Shown here piece by piece: positions 23,575 to 30,117 of a DNA stretch of 30,117 nucleotides. Source of the DNA: Flavobacteriales bacterium UBA974. GTDB lineage: Bacteria; Bacteroidota; Bacteroidia; Flavobacteriales_D; Sanyastnellaceae. The translations under genes and the position numbers were made by a program. The DNA lies in the NCBI GenBank assembly GCA_002292405.1, contig DBBW01000001.1, positions 1 through 30,117 of the forward strand. The letters run 5' to 3'. Numbering within the stretch: the first letter of the stretch is position 1; every line of letters begins with the position of its first letter. The notes beneath the pieces were generated by a model. The model ran no database searches and was not told where the DNA came from. It saw only the letters and a list, made by a program, of their open reading frames with translations.

Positions 23575-24534
23575 TTATTCGTCCGCCAAGCCACTTACCC
23601 ACACACCAATGTCTTGCGTAACCTCTCCTGCGGATGTTTTTGTCAAATGGTTTCCATCGGTATAGCTATACTCATTATCAAGAGTAGAGAAATCGAGGTA
23701 ACCTTTAGATTTTAAAAGCGCCTTTGAGATCTTTTCCTTAAAATCAGGCATGTATTGCTGCTCGATAGATAGCATCTTCTTATGAACAGGCAATCGGACG
23801 ACATACACATCCCCGTGGTTCGAAAGAAACTCTATAATCGTGTCTAGATATTCTATTCGGCTTTCAGAACCAGTTCTATTGTTGGATTTATTTCTATACA
23901 TTCCAAATCTCTCCGCCTCTTTTCGTTTAACAAAGCCACTATCTAAAGAAGTATAAACATCAAGCCACCCGTCATCGTCTAGCACACTGAAAGAACCGGT
24001 CATGGATGAGTTGAGTTGACCACTATTGTATTTGAGAATGGGCTTTTCAATACGGTTTAATAATATTCGGCCCCAGCCGTGAGGGAATTGCTTAAACAAA
24101 TATTTAAAGTTGGGTTTAGAAGTAAAATCAGACATGCCAAACAAAACGCTAAGGCTATCAGGAGTTTTGTTTGCATCAGAGATCTTCTCGCTTATACTCC
24201 AAGGGTCTACAGTGATGATAAAACATCCATCTTGAGAATCAAGGTCGATTTTCTGTTTAATGGCATTGAAGTAAACCAGCCCGAAAGGAGAACTCTTCAG
24301 TGTAAACGAAAAATTGAAAAACGAAAAATTGCTATTTTCGATAGAAGATGATAAAACAGAAGGGATTATGCCTTGTTTTGCCCTTGAAGTCCCAAGGATT
24401 AATGAGCTTTGTTTGGGACTAGAAAACTTTAAATAATAATCATCAGTCGTGCCATCGGCAAGAAATGCAAGCCCAATATGGAGGAGCATAACGATGCTTA
24501 AAAAAAGGAGTATATGTTTAATAAAGATTTTCAA
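23575..24534 (-). CDS. SGNH-hydrolase-like partner of MBOAT acyltransferase, 319 aa (TTG start)
   Basis: The frame is open to 24597, but the first 21 codons lie inside the end of the MBOAT gene and look like its shadow. TTG at 24532-24534 comes 1 nt after the MBOAT stop and opens directly onto 'KIFIKHILLFLSIVMLLHI', a membrane anchor, so I choose it. After the anchor, 'SLILGTSRAKQGIIP' resembles the GDS block I of SGNH enzymes, and 'YSYTDGNHLTKTSAGEV' near the end the Asp-x-x-His block V. Such proteins pair with MBOAT transporters/acyltransferases (as AlgJ/AlgX with AlgI or PatB with PatA) to O-acetylate polysaccharide outside the inner membrane. The polymer is unknown. Confidence 0.68.
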   Translation of the reverse strand: MKIFIKHILLFLSIVMLLHIGLAFLADGTTDDYYLKFSSPKQSSLILGTSRAKQGIIPSVLSSSIENSNFSFFNFSFTLKSSPFGLVYFNAIKQKIDLDSQDGCFIITVDPWSISEKISDANKTPDSLSVLFGMSDFTSKPNFKYLFKQFPHGWGRILLNRIEKPILKYNSGQLNSSMTGSFSVLDDDGWLDVYTSLDSGFVKRKEAERFGMYRNKSNNRTGSESRIEYLDTIIEFLSNHGDVYVVRLPVHKKMLSIEQQYMPDFKEKISKALLKSKGYLDFSTLDNEYSYTDGNHLTKTSAGEVTQDIGVWVSGLADE

Positions 24535-24535
24535 A

Positions 24536-25984
24536 TCAGAATTGAAAATAAATAAATTCAGATCCCCCAAACTGGCCAAACGTGATGATAACACCAACTA
24601 CGATTGTGTAGATAACCCATCTCGAAGGCCTACTAAGATTTTCTATACTCAACCCAAACTTTTTATCTCGTTGTACCCACTCTACAGCGATAAATAAACA
24701 GATCAGAATAGTTGTGTAAAGCATAAATGCCTTAGGTGTAATAAAAGACGGCATGCTAAAGAAGGAAGAAGAAAACATTAGATTTAAATAATGTACTGCT
24801 TCAGTGAGTGTATCTGCCCTGAAAAACACCCAAGCTATAACTGTGAGGAAAAAGGTAAAACCTATGCTCAAGAATTCTTTATATGTGGGGAATAAAGACC
24901 CTTCGGCCACCGTGTTTAAATGGTTGCGGTTTTTTTTCGTAAGCATTAATGGAAGAAAGTACAGTGCGTTAAGTCCTCCCCAAACAATAAAATTCCAGCT
25001 CGCCCCATGCCACAAACCACTCACGATAAAAATAACAAAGACGTTTCGTATTTTATTCCATGCACCTCCTTTAGATCCTCCGAGTGGGATGTATAAATAA
25101 TCTCTAAACCAAGTAGATAATGAGATGTGCCATCTCCTCCAGAACTCTCCTATATTTCTTGAAAAATACGGGGTAGCAAAATTTTGTTTAAGATTTATAT
25201 TAAACAGTCGGGAGGTTCCTATCGCTATGTCAGAATATCCGGAAAAGTCACAGTAAATCTGAAAGGCAAAGAAGACAGCCCCCATAAATAGCGTACTTCC
25301 ACTTAGTGGGTCTGGGTTGTCAAAGATTGCGTTTACAAAAACAGCGCAATTGTCTGCAATAACGACTTTCTTGAAAAGTCCCCATAGAATTTGACGCATG
25401 CCATCAGCTGCCTGATCGTAATTAAACTTTCGGGCTTTTAAAAACTGAGGCAGCAAATTGGTAGCTCTCTCGATAGGACCTGCGACTAGCTGAGGGAAGA
25501 AGCAAACAAAGGCAGAGAAAGCGATGAAATAATCTGTGTGTTTTAATTTTCTTCGGTATACATCGATGGAATAACTCAGTGTTTGGAATGTATAAAAACT
25601 AATCCCCACAGGTAGGATGATATTTAATGATCCTGCAGAAATTTCAACACCGAACAAAGAAAAAGCATCTATGAAATTACTGACGAAAAAATCGAAATAT
25701 TTAAAAACCCCTAAAAATCCTAGATTAACAGTAAAACTAGTGTACAAAAGCAGCTTTCTGTTGAGTTCCAGCTTGGCTTCTTCAAGAGACTTTCCTATGA
25801 AAAAATCGAGAACTGTGCTAAAGACAATCAGCCCTAAAAACCTCCAATCCCACCAACCATAAAACACATAGCTTGCAGCTACAATAAGCAGGTTTTGGTA
25901 CCTCAAGCTATTCTTAAAAACAAACCAATAAAGAACAAAAACAACAGGCAAGAAGAGGGCGAAATCTATCGAATTAAAAAGCAT
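24536..25984 (-). CDS. MBOAT-family O-acyltransferase (AlgI-like), 482 aa
   Basis: Polytopic inner-membrane protein that passes acyl (usually acetyl) groups across the membrane for polysaccharide O-acetylation. MBOAT signatures: 'FFPQLVAGPIERA' (162-174), 'CDFSGYSDIAIGTSRLF' (245-261), 'NIGEFWRRWHISLSTWFRDYLYIPLGG' region (277-303) with His286, and 'VSGLWHGASWNFI' (321-) with the invariant His326. Length fits AlgI/PatA (about 470-520 aa). The last codons are followed 1 nt later by the TTG of its SGNH-like partner, so the pair is translationally coupled. No alginate or cellulose synthesis genes are near, so the target may be a capsule, O-antigen or peptidoglycan. Confidence 0.92.
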   Translation of the reverse strand: MLFNSIDFALFLPVVFVLYWFVFKNSLRYQNLLIVAASYVFYGWWDWRFLGLIVFSTVLDFFIGKSLEEAKLELNRKLLLYTSFTVNLGFLGVFKYFDFFVSNFIDAFSLFGVEISAGSLNIILPVGISFYTFQTLSYSIDVYRRKLKHTDYFIAFSAFVCFFPQLVAGPIERATNLLPQFLKARKFNYDQAADGMRQILWGLFKKVVIADNCAVFVNAIFDNPDPLSGSTLFMGAVFFAFQIYCDFSGYSDIAIGTSRLFNINLKQNFATPYFSRNIGEFWRRWHISLSTWFRDYLYIPLGGSKGGAWNKIRNVFVIFIVSGLWHGASWNFIVWGGLNALYFLPLMLTKKNRNHLNTVAEGSLFPTYKEFLSIGFTFFLTVIAWVFFRADTLTEAVHYLNLMFSSSFFSMPSFITPKAFMLYTTILICLFIAVEWVQRDKKFGLSIENLSRPSRWVIYTIVVGVIITFGQFGGSEFIYFQF

Positions 25985-26111
25985 CTACAATATTTTAGAA
26001 GACTTTGCTGGAACTCTTTGCGAAACGATTAAAAACACTTCCATTTAGATAAATATGAATTCTTCATTAAATGTATTGCAAAATAAATGTATAAGTATGC
26101 GACGTAGGACT

Positions 26112-26335
26112 TTACTCATTAATTACGGTTTTAAATCCAGCGTTCTCTATGCGTTGAAATTTGTTGATTTTATTTTCCATCGTTTTTTTATCTTATACTG
26201 ATTCTGTTCCTAAAGCAGCAGCAAATGCGAATTTGAGTGGAGCAGGGACTCCCCAATTACATGGTTTGCCATGATCGATTTCTGCGCAATTTCTTATACG
26301 GTTTCATCATATACAATCGGAGTCTCCGAAAAGAC
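26112..26335 (-). pseudogene. Unrecognised decayed coding sequence in the 377-nt gap
   Basis: The gap 25985-26361 holds no intact gene. In one minus-strand frame, 'RNCAEI' and 'DHGKPCNWGVPAPLKFA' run to TAA at 26193-26195, and the same frame then continues 'DKKTMENKINKFQRI' and 'ENAGFKTVINE' to TAA at 26112-26114. Just upstream, another frame reads 'VFSETPIVYDETV', which would join by one frameshift near 26300. The texture is that of real protein with one internal stop. I cannot name the family. Bases 25985-26111 show nothing. Confidence 0.35.
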
Positions 26336-26361
26336 AATGGAACGAATATAAATCACGTTAC

Positions 26362-27654
26362 TCAGTTAGGGATTAGCCCTTTTTTATAAGTTTCGATGGC
26401 TCTTTTCCTAGCCAACTTGTGATCTACCATTGGAGAAGGATACTCAAATGTATCTAATTCGGGAATCCATTTTTTTAGATAGAGCCTTTCAGAATCAAAT
26501 TTTCTAACTTGTTCAGTTGGGTTAAATATCCTGAAATATGGCGCCGAATCACACCCTGTTCCAGCCGCCCATTGCCAATTGCCATTGTTTGATGAGAGTT
26601 CAAAATCTAAAAGTTTCTTTGCAAAGTATGCCTCACCCCACCTCCAATCAATTAGCAAGTGCTTGCATAAAAATCCCGCAGCGACCATTCGCACCCTATT
26701 GTGCATATATCCAGTCGCATTTAATTCTCGCATTCCGGCATCAACAATGGGATATCCGGTCTCCCCAACTTTCCATTTTTCAAATTCTTGTAGGTTGTTT
26801 CTCCACTGTATAGAATCGTATTTTTTCTTAAAATTCGACCCCACTACATTTGGAAAATGATAGATTATTTGCATAAAGAATTCTCGCCAGATTAACTCAC
26901 TAACAAAAACCTGATTGTTGATCGTTTTGAGTAGAACCTCACGCACACTGACAGTTCCAAATCGAAGATGAGGAGATAAATAGCTTGTTTTATTTGCTGC
27001 AGGAAAATTTCGGTCCTCTTCGTAATTCTCCAGTTGGTCTAAATTATAGTTTAGAACCTCTACAGACGATCGTGTAAACCCAAACGCTGAAATTTCTGGA
27101 AAGGGTAGGTTTATTTCTAAGAAGCTTGTGTTTAAAATAGAGGTATAGTTCTTTAGTGATTCGCCCTTAAGCATTCCCATCCATTTGTTTTTATACGGAG
27201 TAAAAACAGTGTATGGAGTTTTATCTCCCTTCAAGATATCCTCTTTTGCGAAGATTACCTGATCCTTAAACAGGTTAAATACCACTCCCTTTTCATTAAG
27301 TTGCTGCTTAATTTCTTGATCTCGTTGAATGGCGTATGGTTCGTAATCTTCGTTAGCGTATACAGAATGGATGTTGTATTTGTCAATAAGAAGACTCCAG
27401 ACAGTCTTGGGATCCCCTTTGGAACACAAGAGAGAACTTGACAAACCCCTCAGTTTAATTGATAATTTACTGAGTTGGTCGTAGATAAATGTAATTCGAG
27501 AATCGTCTGGATCTAGTTCATCAGTAATCTCATCATCAAAAATGAAAATTGGCAATACTGGGAATGAGCTACTAAGAGCCTCAAACAACCCACGGTTATC
27601 CTCAAGTCTCAAATCCCTTCGGAACCAAAAAACTGAAATTTTTGCTTTTTTCAT
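26362..27654 (-). CDS. phrB: Deoxyribodipyrimidine photolyase, class I, 430 aa
   Basis: Light-driven repair of cyclobutane pyrimidine dimers with FAD. N-terminal antenna domain from 'VFWFRRDLRLEDNRGLFEAL' (8-27); FAD domain with 'TSYLSPHLRFGTVSVRE' (223-239), 'WREFFMQIIYHFPN', 'GETGYPIVDAGMRELNATGY' (297-316), 'MHNRVRMVAAGFLCKHLL', and 'NNGNWQWAAGTGCDSAPYFR' (356-375). The electron-transfer Trp triad is intact: Trp284, Trp337, Trp360 have the same spacings (53 and 23) as Trp306/359/382 in E. coli. At 430 aa it is slightly shorter than E. coli (472). A CPD photolyase is more likely than a cryptochrome. It lies 33 nt after the helicase gene on the same strand. Confidence 0.92.
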   Translation of the reverse strand: MKKAKISVFWFRRDLRLEDNRGLFEALSSSFPVLPIFIFDDEITDELDPDDSRITFIYDQLSKLSIKLRGLSSSLLCSKGDPKTVWSLLIDKYNIHSVYANEDYEPYAIQRDQEIKQQLNEKGVVFNLFKDQVIFAKEDILKGDKTPYTVFTPYKNKWMGMLKGESLKNYTSILNTSFLEINLPFPEISAFGFTRSSVEVLNYNLDQLENYEEDRNFPAANKTSYLSPHLRFGTVSVREVLLKTINNQVFVSELIWREFFMQIIYHFPNVVGSNFKKKYDSIQWRNNLQEFEKWKVGETGYPIVDAGMRELNATGYMHNRVRMVAAGFLCKHLLIDWRWGEAYFAKKLLDFELSSNNGNWQWAAGTGCDSAPYFRIFNPTEQVRKFDSERLYLKKWIPELDTFEYPSPMVDHKLARKRAIETYKKGLIPN

Positions 27655-27687
27655 TTATCTAATTAATAGAAAATCAGGAGTTAAGAA

Positions 27688-29055
27688 TCATTTTTTCTTC
27701 CTCTTCTTTTTCATATTCTGAATTTTATCTCCACGCCTGACTGGTTTTTTGTATCTCTCTTTTACAGTTTTATTATAGCTTTTTTTCTCGACTTTTTCTT
27801 TGCTATTCTTTACCGATTTCTCCTGAAAAGAACCCCCAACCCTCACTTCAGAAGCTGACTTTTCATTGTACAGCTCATCAGGGTCTACTGGTTTCTTCTT
27901 TTCCTCAGGTGTGAGTTGAGAAGCCACCACCACGCCCTCTGGAAATTCATTCAGTGGAATGGTGTAATTCATCAAGCTTTCAATAGAATCTTTTAGTGCA
28001 ATCTCTTTCTCATTGTAAAAGAGGATGGACTTACCCTGTTGTTCAGCTCTACCGGTTCGCCCAATTCGGTGGATATAATTTTCGGGGTAGAAAGGAGTGT
28101 CAAAACTGATTACGGTACTGACTTTTTCTAAATCAAGACCACGTGAAATGACATCGGTTGCGATCAGAATTCTACTCGTTCCGTCTTCAAATTTTTCTAT
28201 GGATTTAGTACGATAATTTTGTTCTTTCCTAGAGTGAATTACTGAAAGTTCAGATTGAAAGTTTAATAGTTCAAAGAGCCTGTCCGCATTTACTTTGGTA
28301 GCCACAAAAATCAATACTTTGCTGTATTCTTCTTTGTCTTCTAACAGATGGTTTAATAAGTTGATCTTCGTATAAAAATTAGGAACAGCATACGACTCCT
28401 GAGTAATCGTCTCTAAAGGTGTGCCGCTAATAGAAATCGTTTTCTTGACGGGGTTCACCAGAAAATCATCGATCAATTCATCTACATAGGTTGTCATTGT
28501 AGCAGAAAAAAGGATGTTTTGACGTTTTGTTGGCAGGTTTTCGAAGATGTTTTTCAATTGTGTTTTATAGCCAAAATCAAGCATAATATCCACTTCGTCA
28601 ATTACCAGCTTTTTGATTGATTTCAGTCGCAATACATGAGACAGGACGAGGTCATACAATCGCCGGGGTGTACCTACAATGATATCTTGCCCTTCGGCAA
28701 TGGCCCTCTTTTGGGGGTTGATGTTGTTAGATCCGCCATAAACCCCCAGGGCTCTTACATGAATGTAGGGCGTGAGTTTTTCTATTTCTTTTACAATTTG
28801 AATCACGAGTTCTCTGGTAGGAGCAAGAATTAAGACCCTGGGATTAAGTTGGTCTGAATACTTCAAATCCTGTAGGATTGGGAGTAAATAGGCGATTGTT
28901 TTTCCGGTCCCGGTTTGTGCAATTCCCACAAAATCGATTCCGCTAAGAATAGTTGAATAGGACTCTTGCTGAATGGGGGTAGGCTTTTCAAATCTTAAAT
29001 CAGAAATTGCATTTTTTAATGGTTTCTTAATTTTAAGATCTTCGAATGTATTCAT
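27688..29055 (-). CDS. DEAD-box-type RNA helicase (DEVD), 455 aa
   Basis: ATP-dependent RNA unwinding in ribosome assembly or mRNA decay. I start at the ATG at 29053-29055 because 'MNTFEDLKI' is the family's normal N-terminus; the frame extends 13 codons upstream without meaning. Motifs in order: Q motif 'PTPIQQES' (25-32), I 'AQTGTGKT' (46-53), Ia 'PTRELV' (79-84), Ib 'GTPRR' (128-132), II 'VIDEVDIM' with DEVD (153-156) in place of DEAD, III 'SAT' (184-186), V 'ATDVISRGLD' (299-308), VI 'HRIGRTGR' (329-336). The ~100-residue tail is Lys-rich and ends KKKRKKK, like RhlE-type tails that bind RNA. It lies between the upstream tRNA and the photolyase gene. Confidence 0.9.
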   Translation of the reverse strand: MNTFEDLKIKKPLKNAISDLRFEKPTPIQQESYSTILSGIDFVGIAQTGTGKTIAYLLPILQDLKYSDQLNPRVLILAPTRELVIQIVKEIEKLTPYIHVRALGVYGGSNNINPQKRAIAEGQDIIVGTPRRLYDLVLSHVLRLKSIKKLVIDEVDIMLDFGYKTQLKNIFENLPTKRQNILFSATMTTYVDELIDDFLVNPVKKTISISGTPLETITQESYAVPNFYTKINLLNHLLEDKEEYSKVLIFVATKVNADRLFELLNFQSELSVIHSRKEQNYRTKSIEKFEDGTSRILIATDVISRGLDLEKVSTVISFDTPFYPENYIHRIGRTGRAEQQGKSILFYNEKEIALKDSIESLMNYTIPLNEFPEGVVVASQLTPEEKKKPVDPDELYNEKSASEVRVGGSFQEKSVKNSKEKVEKKSYNKTVKERYKKPVRRGDKIQNMKKKRKKK

Positions 29056-29081
29056 TGTACAAAGTAATAAATCTATAAAAC

Positions 29082-29107
29082 AAGAAACCCACATTTGTGA
29101 GTTTCTT
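29082..29107 (-). terminator. Terminator of tRNA gene
   Basis: An 11-bp stem with one mismatch and a 4-nt loop (29082-29092 pairing with 29097-29107), followed on the minus strand by a T-rich run (29081-29074). T's also follow it on the plus strand, so it could act in both directions. It separates the tRNA from the helicase start. Confidence 0.6.
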
Positions 29108-29112
29108 TTTCG

Positions 29113-29186
29113 TGGGCCATACTGGATTCGAACCAGTGACTTCTACCATGTCGAGGTAGCACTCTAACCAGCTGAGTTAATGGCCC
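29113..29186 (-). tRNA. tRNA-Val (anticodon GAC), with C33
   Basis: A 74-nt cloverleaf on the minus strand: 7-bp acceptor GGGCCAT/ATGGCCC, D stem ACTC/GAGT, anticodon stem CTACC/GGTAG with loop TCGACAT, a 5-nt variable loop, T stem ACTGG/CCAGT with TTCGAAT loop, and discriminator A. The anticodon at loop positions 3-5 is GAC (valine GUC/GUU). The base before it is C where U33 is almost invariant. CCA is not encoded, as is common in Bacteroidota. Confidence 0.85.
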
Positions 29187-29242
29187 TTGCTCATAATACG
29201 GGGCTTTTTAGATAATTGTTCGTCACAAAGTTCGTCAGTAAC

Positions 29243-30117
29243 ATGAACAATAAAGCTCCAAGAGTGGTGAAAGATAGCAAGAATAGATTCTATGTTATAT
29301 ACTATTTAAACGGAATAAGAAATAGAGTGTCAAGCGGGTCCTCACTAGGAATAGATATCCACCCCAACAAAGTTCATACTTCTGAAGGATTACATTTAGC
29401 ATTGAAGTTAGCCCTCTCTATTCATGAGAAAATTGAAGCTAGAGAATTAACATCAGAAAATAGTAGCAGTACCCAACTCCAATTTGCTGTTACTGTATTT
29501 AATCTTCCAGAGCATTATAAACTATCGTATAAAAAGGCCTTCAGCATCACAAAGCGGAGGTTTTTACTGTTTATTAATTCCACTAACCAAAGTAAGTTTA
29601 AGCTTTCAAATTATACGCATTCTGAAGCTTCTAGTTTTCTTCACTCTAAGTTGATCACTCCTTCAAGCTTTAATACAGAAAGAAAACATATGAGCTCAAT
29701 GTTCTCCCAATTTACCAGAATGTACGGCTGCACAAATCCTTTTGAAAAAATCAGAAAAATGAAAGAGAAGCCGTCTCTTCATAAATCTTTTAAGGATGTC
29801 AACACCTTGCTCGAAGACATCAAGCTGTTTAATGAGAATCTGTTCCTCTGTTGCCTTCTAACATATGGTTGCTTATTAAGACCACATCAAGAGATAAGAA
29901 GCCTTACATGGGGAGATATAAGCGATGATATGAGCTTTATTTCACTTTCAGGTCATAGGAATAAGAGCGGTAGAAATCGAATCGTGCCCTTACCAGAATT
30001 CATCTCTAAACACATGCAAAGAGGCCTGCATACGGACAACATCTTCACGGGCTCAGACAAGCCTTTTAACGGTGGTTACTTCAAGACGCTATGGAGCCGT
30101 TATAAAGCTCAATCTAA
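29243..30117 (+). CDS. Tyrosine recombinase / phage-type integrase, N-terminal part (3' end outside window)
   Basis: The ATG at 29243 opens a frame that stays open to the window end (291 codons). The N-terminus has an arm-binding-like 'VVKDSKNRFYVIYYLNGIR' segment, then a SAM-like core-binding domain (~80-170), then the catalytic domain with 'LLTYGCLLRPHQEIRSLTWGDI' (205-226; catalytic Arg213) and 'GHRNKSGRNRIVPLP' with the beta-hairpin Lys241. The HxLRH box and nucleophilic Tyr would lie beyond the edge. It starts 56 nt from the 5' end of the tRNA and points away from it. Homologues act as integrases of phages, conjugative elements and genomic islands; here it suggests a mobile element begins at the right edge. 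Confidence 0.83.
   Translation, partial: MNNKAPRVVKDSKNRFYVIYYLNGIRNRVSSGSSLGIDIHPNKVHTSEGLHLALKLALSIHEKIEARELTSENSSSTQLQFAVTVFNLPEHYKLSYKKAFSITKRRFLLFINSTNQSKFKLSNYTHSEASSFLHSKLITPSSFNTERKHMSSMFSQFTRMYGCTNPFEKIRKMKEKPSLHKSFKDVNTLLEDIKLFNENLFLCCLLTYGCLLRPHQEIRSLTWGDISDDMSFISLSGHRNKSGRNRIVPLPEFISKHMQRGLHTDNIFTGSDKPFNGGYFKTLWSRYKAQS

Noticed and set aside
24535..24597. ATG at 24597 as start of the SGNH-like protein
   Set aside because: It would lie 62 nt inside the MBOAT gene and add 21 residues with no role; TTG 24534 directly precedes the membrane anchor.
1..30117. CRISPR array, toxin-antitoxin pair or phage defence operon
   Set aside because: No regularly spaced repeats and no such gene pair were seen; only the recombinase at the right edge hints at a mobile element beyond.

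Overview
The window reads as chromosomal DNA of a marine, Flavobacteriales-like member of the Bacteroidota. The signs are a predicted type IX secretion (T9SS) C-terminal tail, TonB receptors with a carboxypeptidase-regulatory-like N-terminus, many secreted proteins built from 'ACNY...ATxDDGSC' modules and EF-hand tails, TTG/TAnnTTTG-type promoters and moderately low GC. Family or genus cannot be fixed from the sequence alone.

Layout, left to right. (1) 1-2448: the 3' part of an outer-membrane beta-barrel gene, a Kazal-like lipoprotein, methylglyoxal synthase (mgsA), and a convergent thioredoxin-type arsenate reductase. (2) 2700-6270: a His-rich small protein, a TonB-dependent receptor and a His-rich, DUF4625-like lipoprotein, closed by a strong terminator; a candidate transition-metal (zinc?) uptake operon. 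(3) 6347-8815: a minus-strand operon with overlapping genes: classical SDR, CPBP-type membrane protease, extended SDR. (4) 8925-12398: a very large secreted vanadium-haloperoxidase-type protein with an FG-GAP front half and an EF-hand (dockerin-like) tail. (5) 12425-15091: a sialidase-fold T9SS protein, a divergent fatty-acid-hydroxylase-family membrane enzyme and a hotdog acyl-CoA thioesterase. (6) 15286-17877: a phosphate locus (PiT-type permease plus OprO/P-type porin) led by an unannotated 27-aa hydrophobic peptide and by three tandem 11-nt repeats that look like a Pho box. (7) 18075-23534: three large secreted proteins in a row (choice-of-anchor B protein, endonuclease I, arylsulfotransferase-like), all ending in the same Cys-framed EF-hand tail as the haloperoxidase. 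(8) 23575-25984: an MBOAT acyltransferase and its SGNH-like partner. (9) 26362-29055: class I photolyase and a DEAD-box helicase. (10) 29113-30117: tRNA-Val(GAC) with an odd C33, and a tyrosine recombinase running off the right edge.

Several gene-free gaps hold decayed coding sequence: the C-terminus of a PhoR-like histidine kinase (17903-18058) beside the phosphate genes, the C-terminus of a metallo-beta-lactamase-fold hydrolase (15092-15275), and two unrecognised remnants (2520-2696 and 26112-26335).

The most promising theme is the shared C-terminal cassette: four unrelated extracellular catalytic or propeller domains carry the same one- or two-EF-hand tail framed by conserved cysteines, where this group normally has a T9SS sorting domain. 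The second is the phosphate operon with its tiny membrane peptide, Pho-box-like repeats and fossil sensor kinase.
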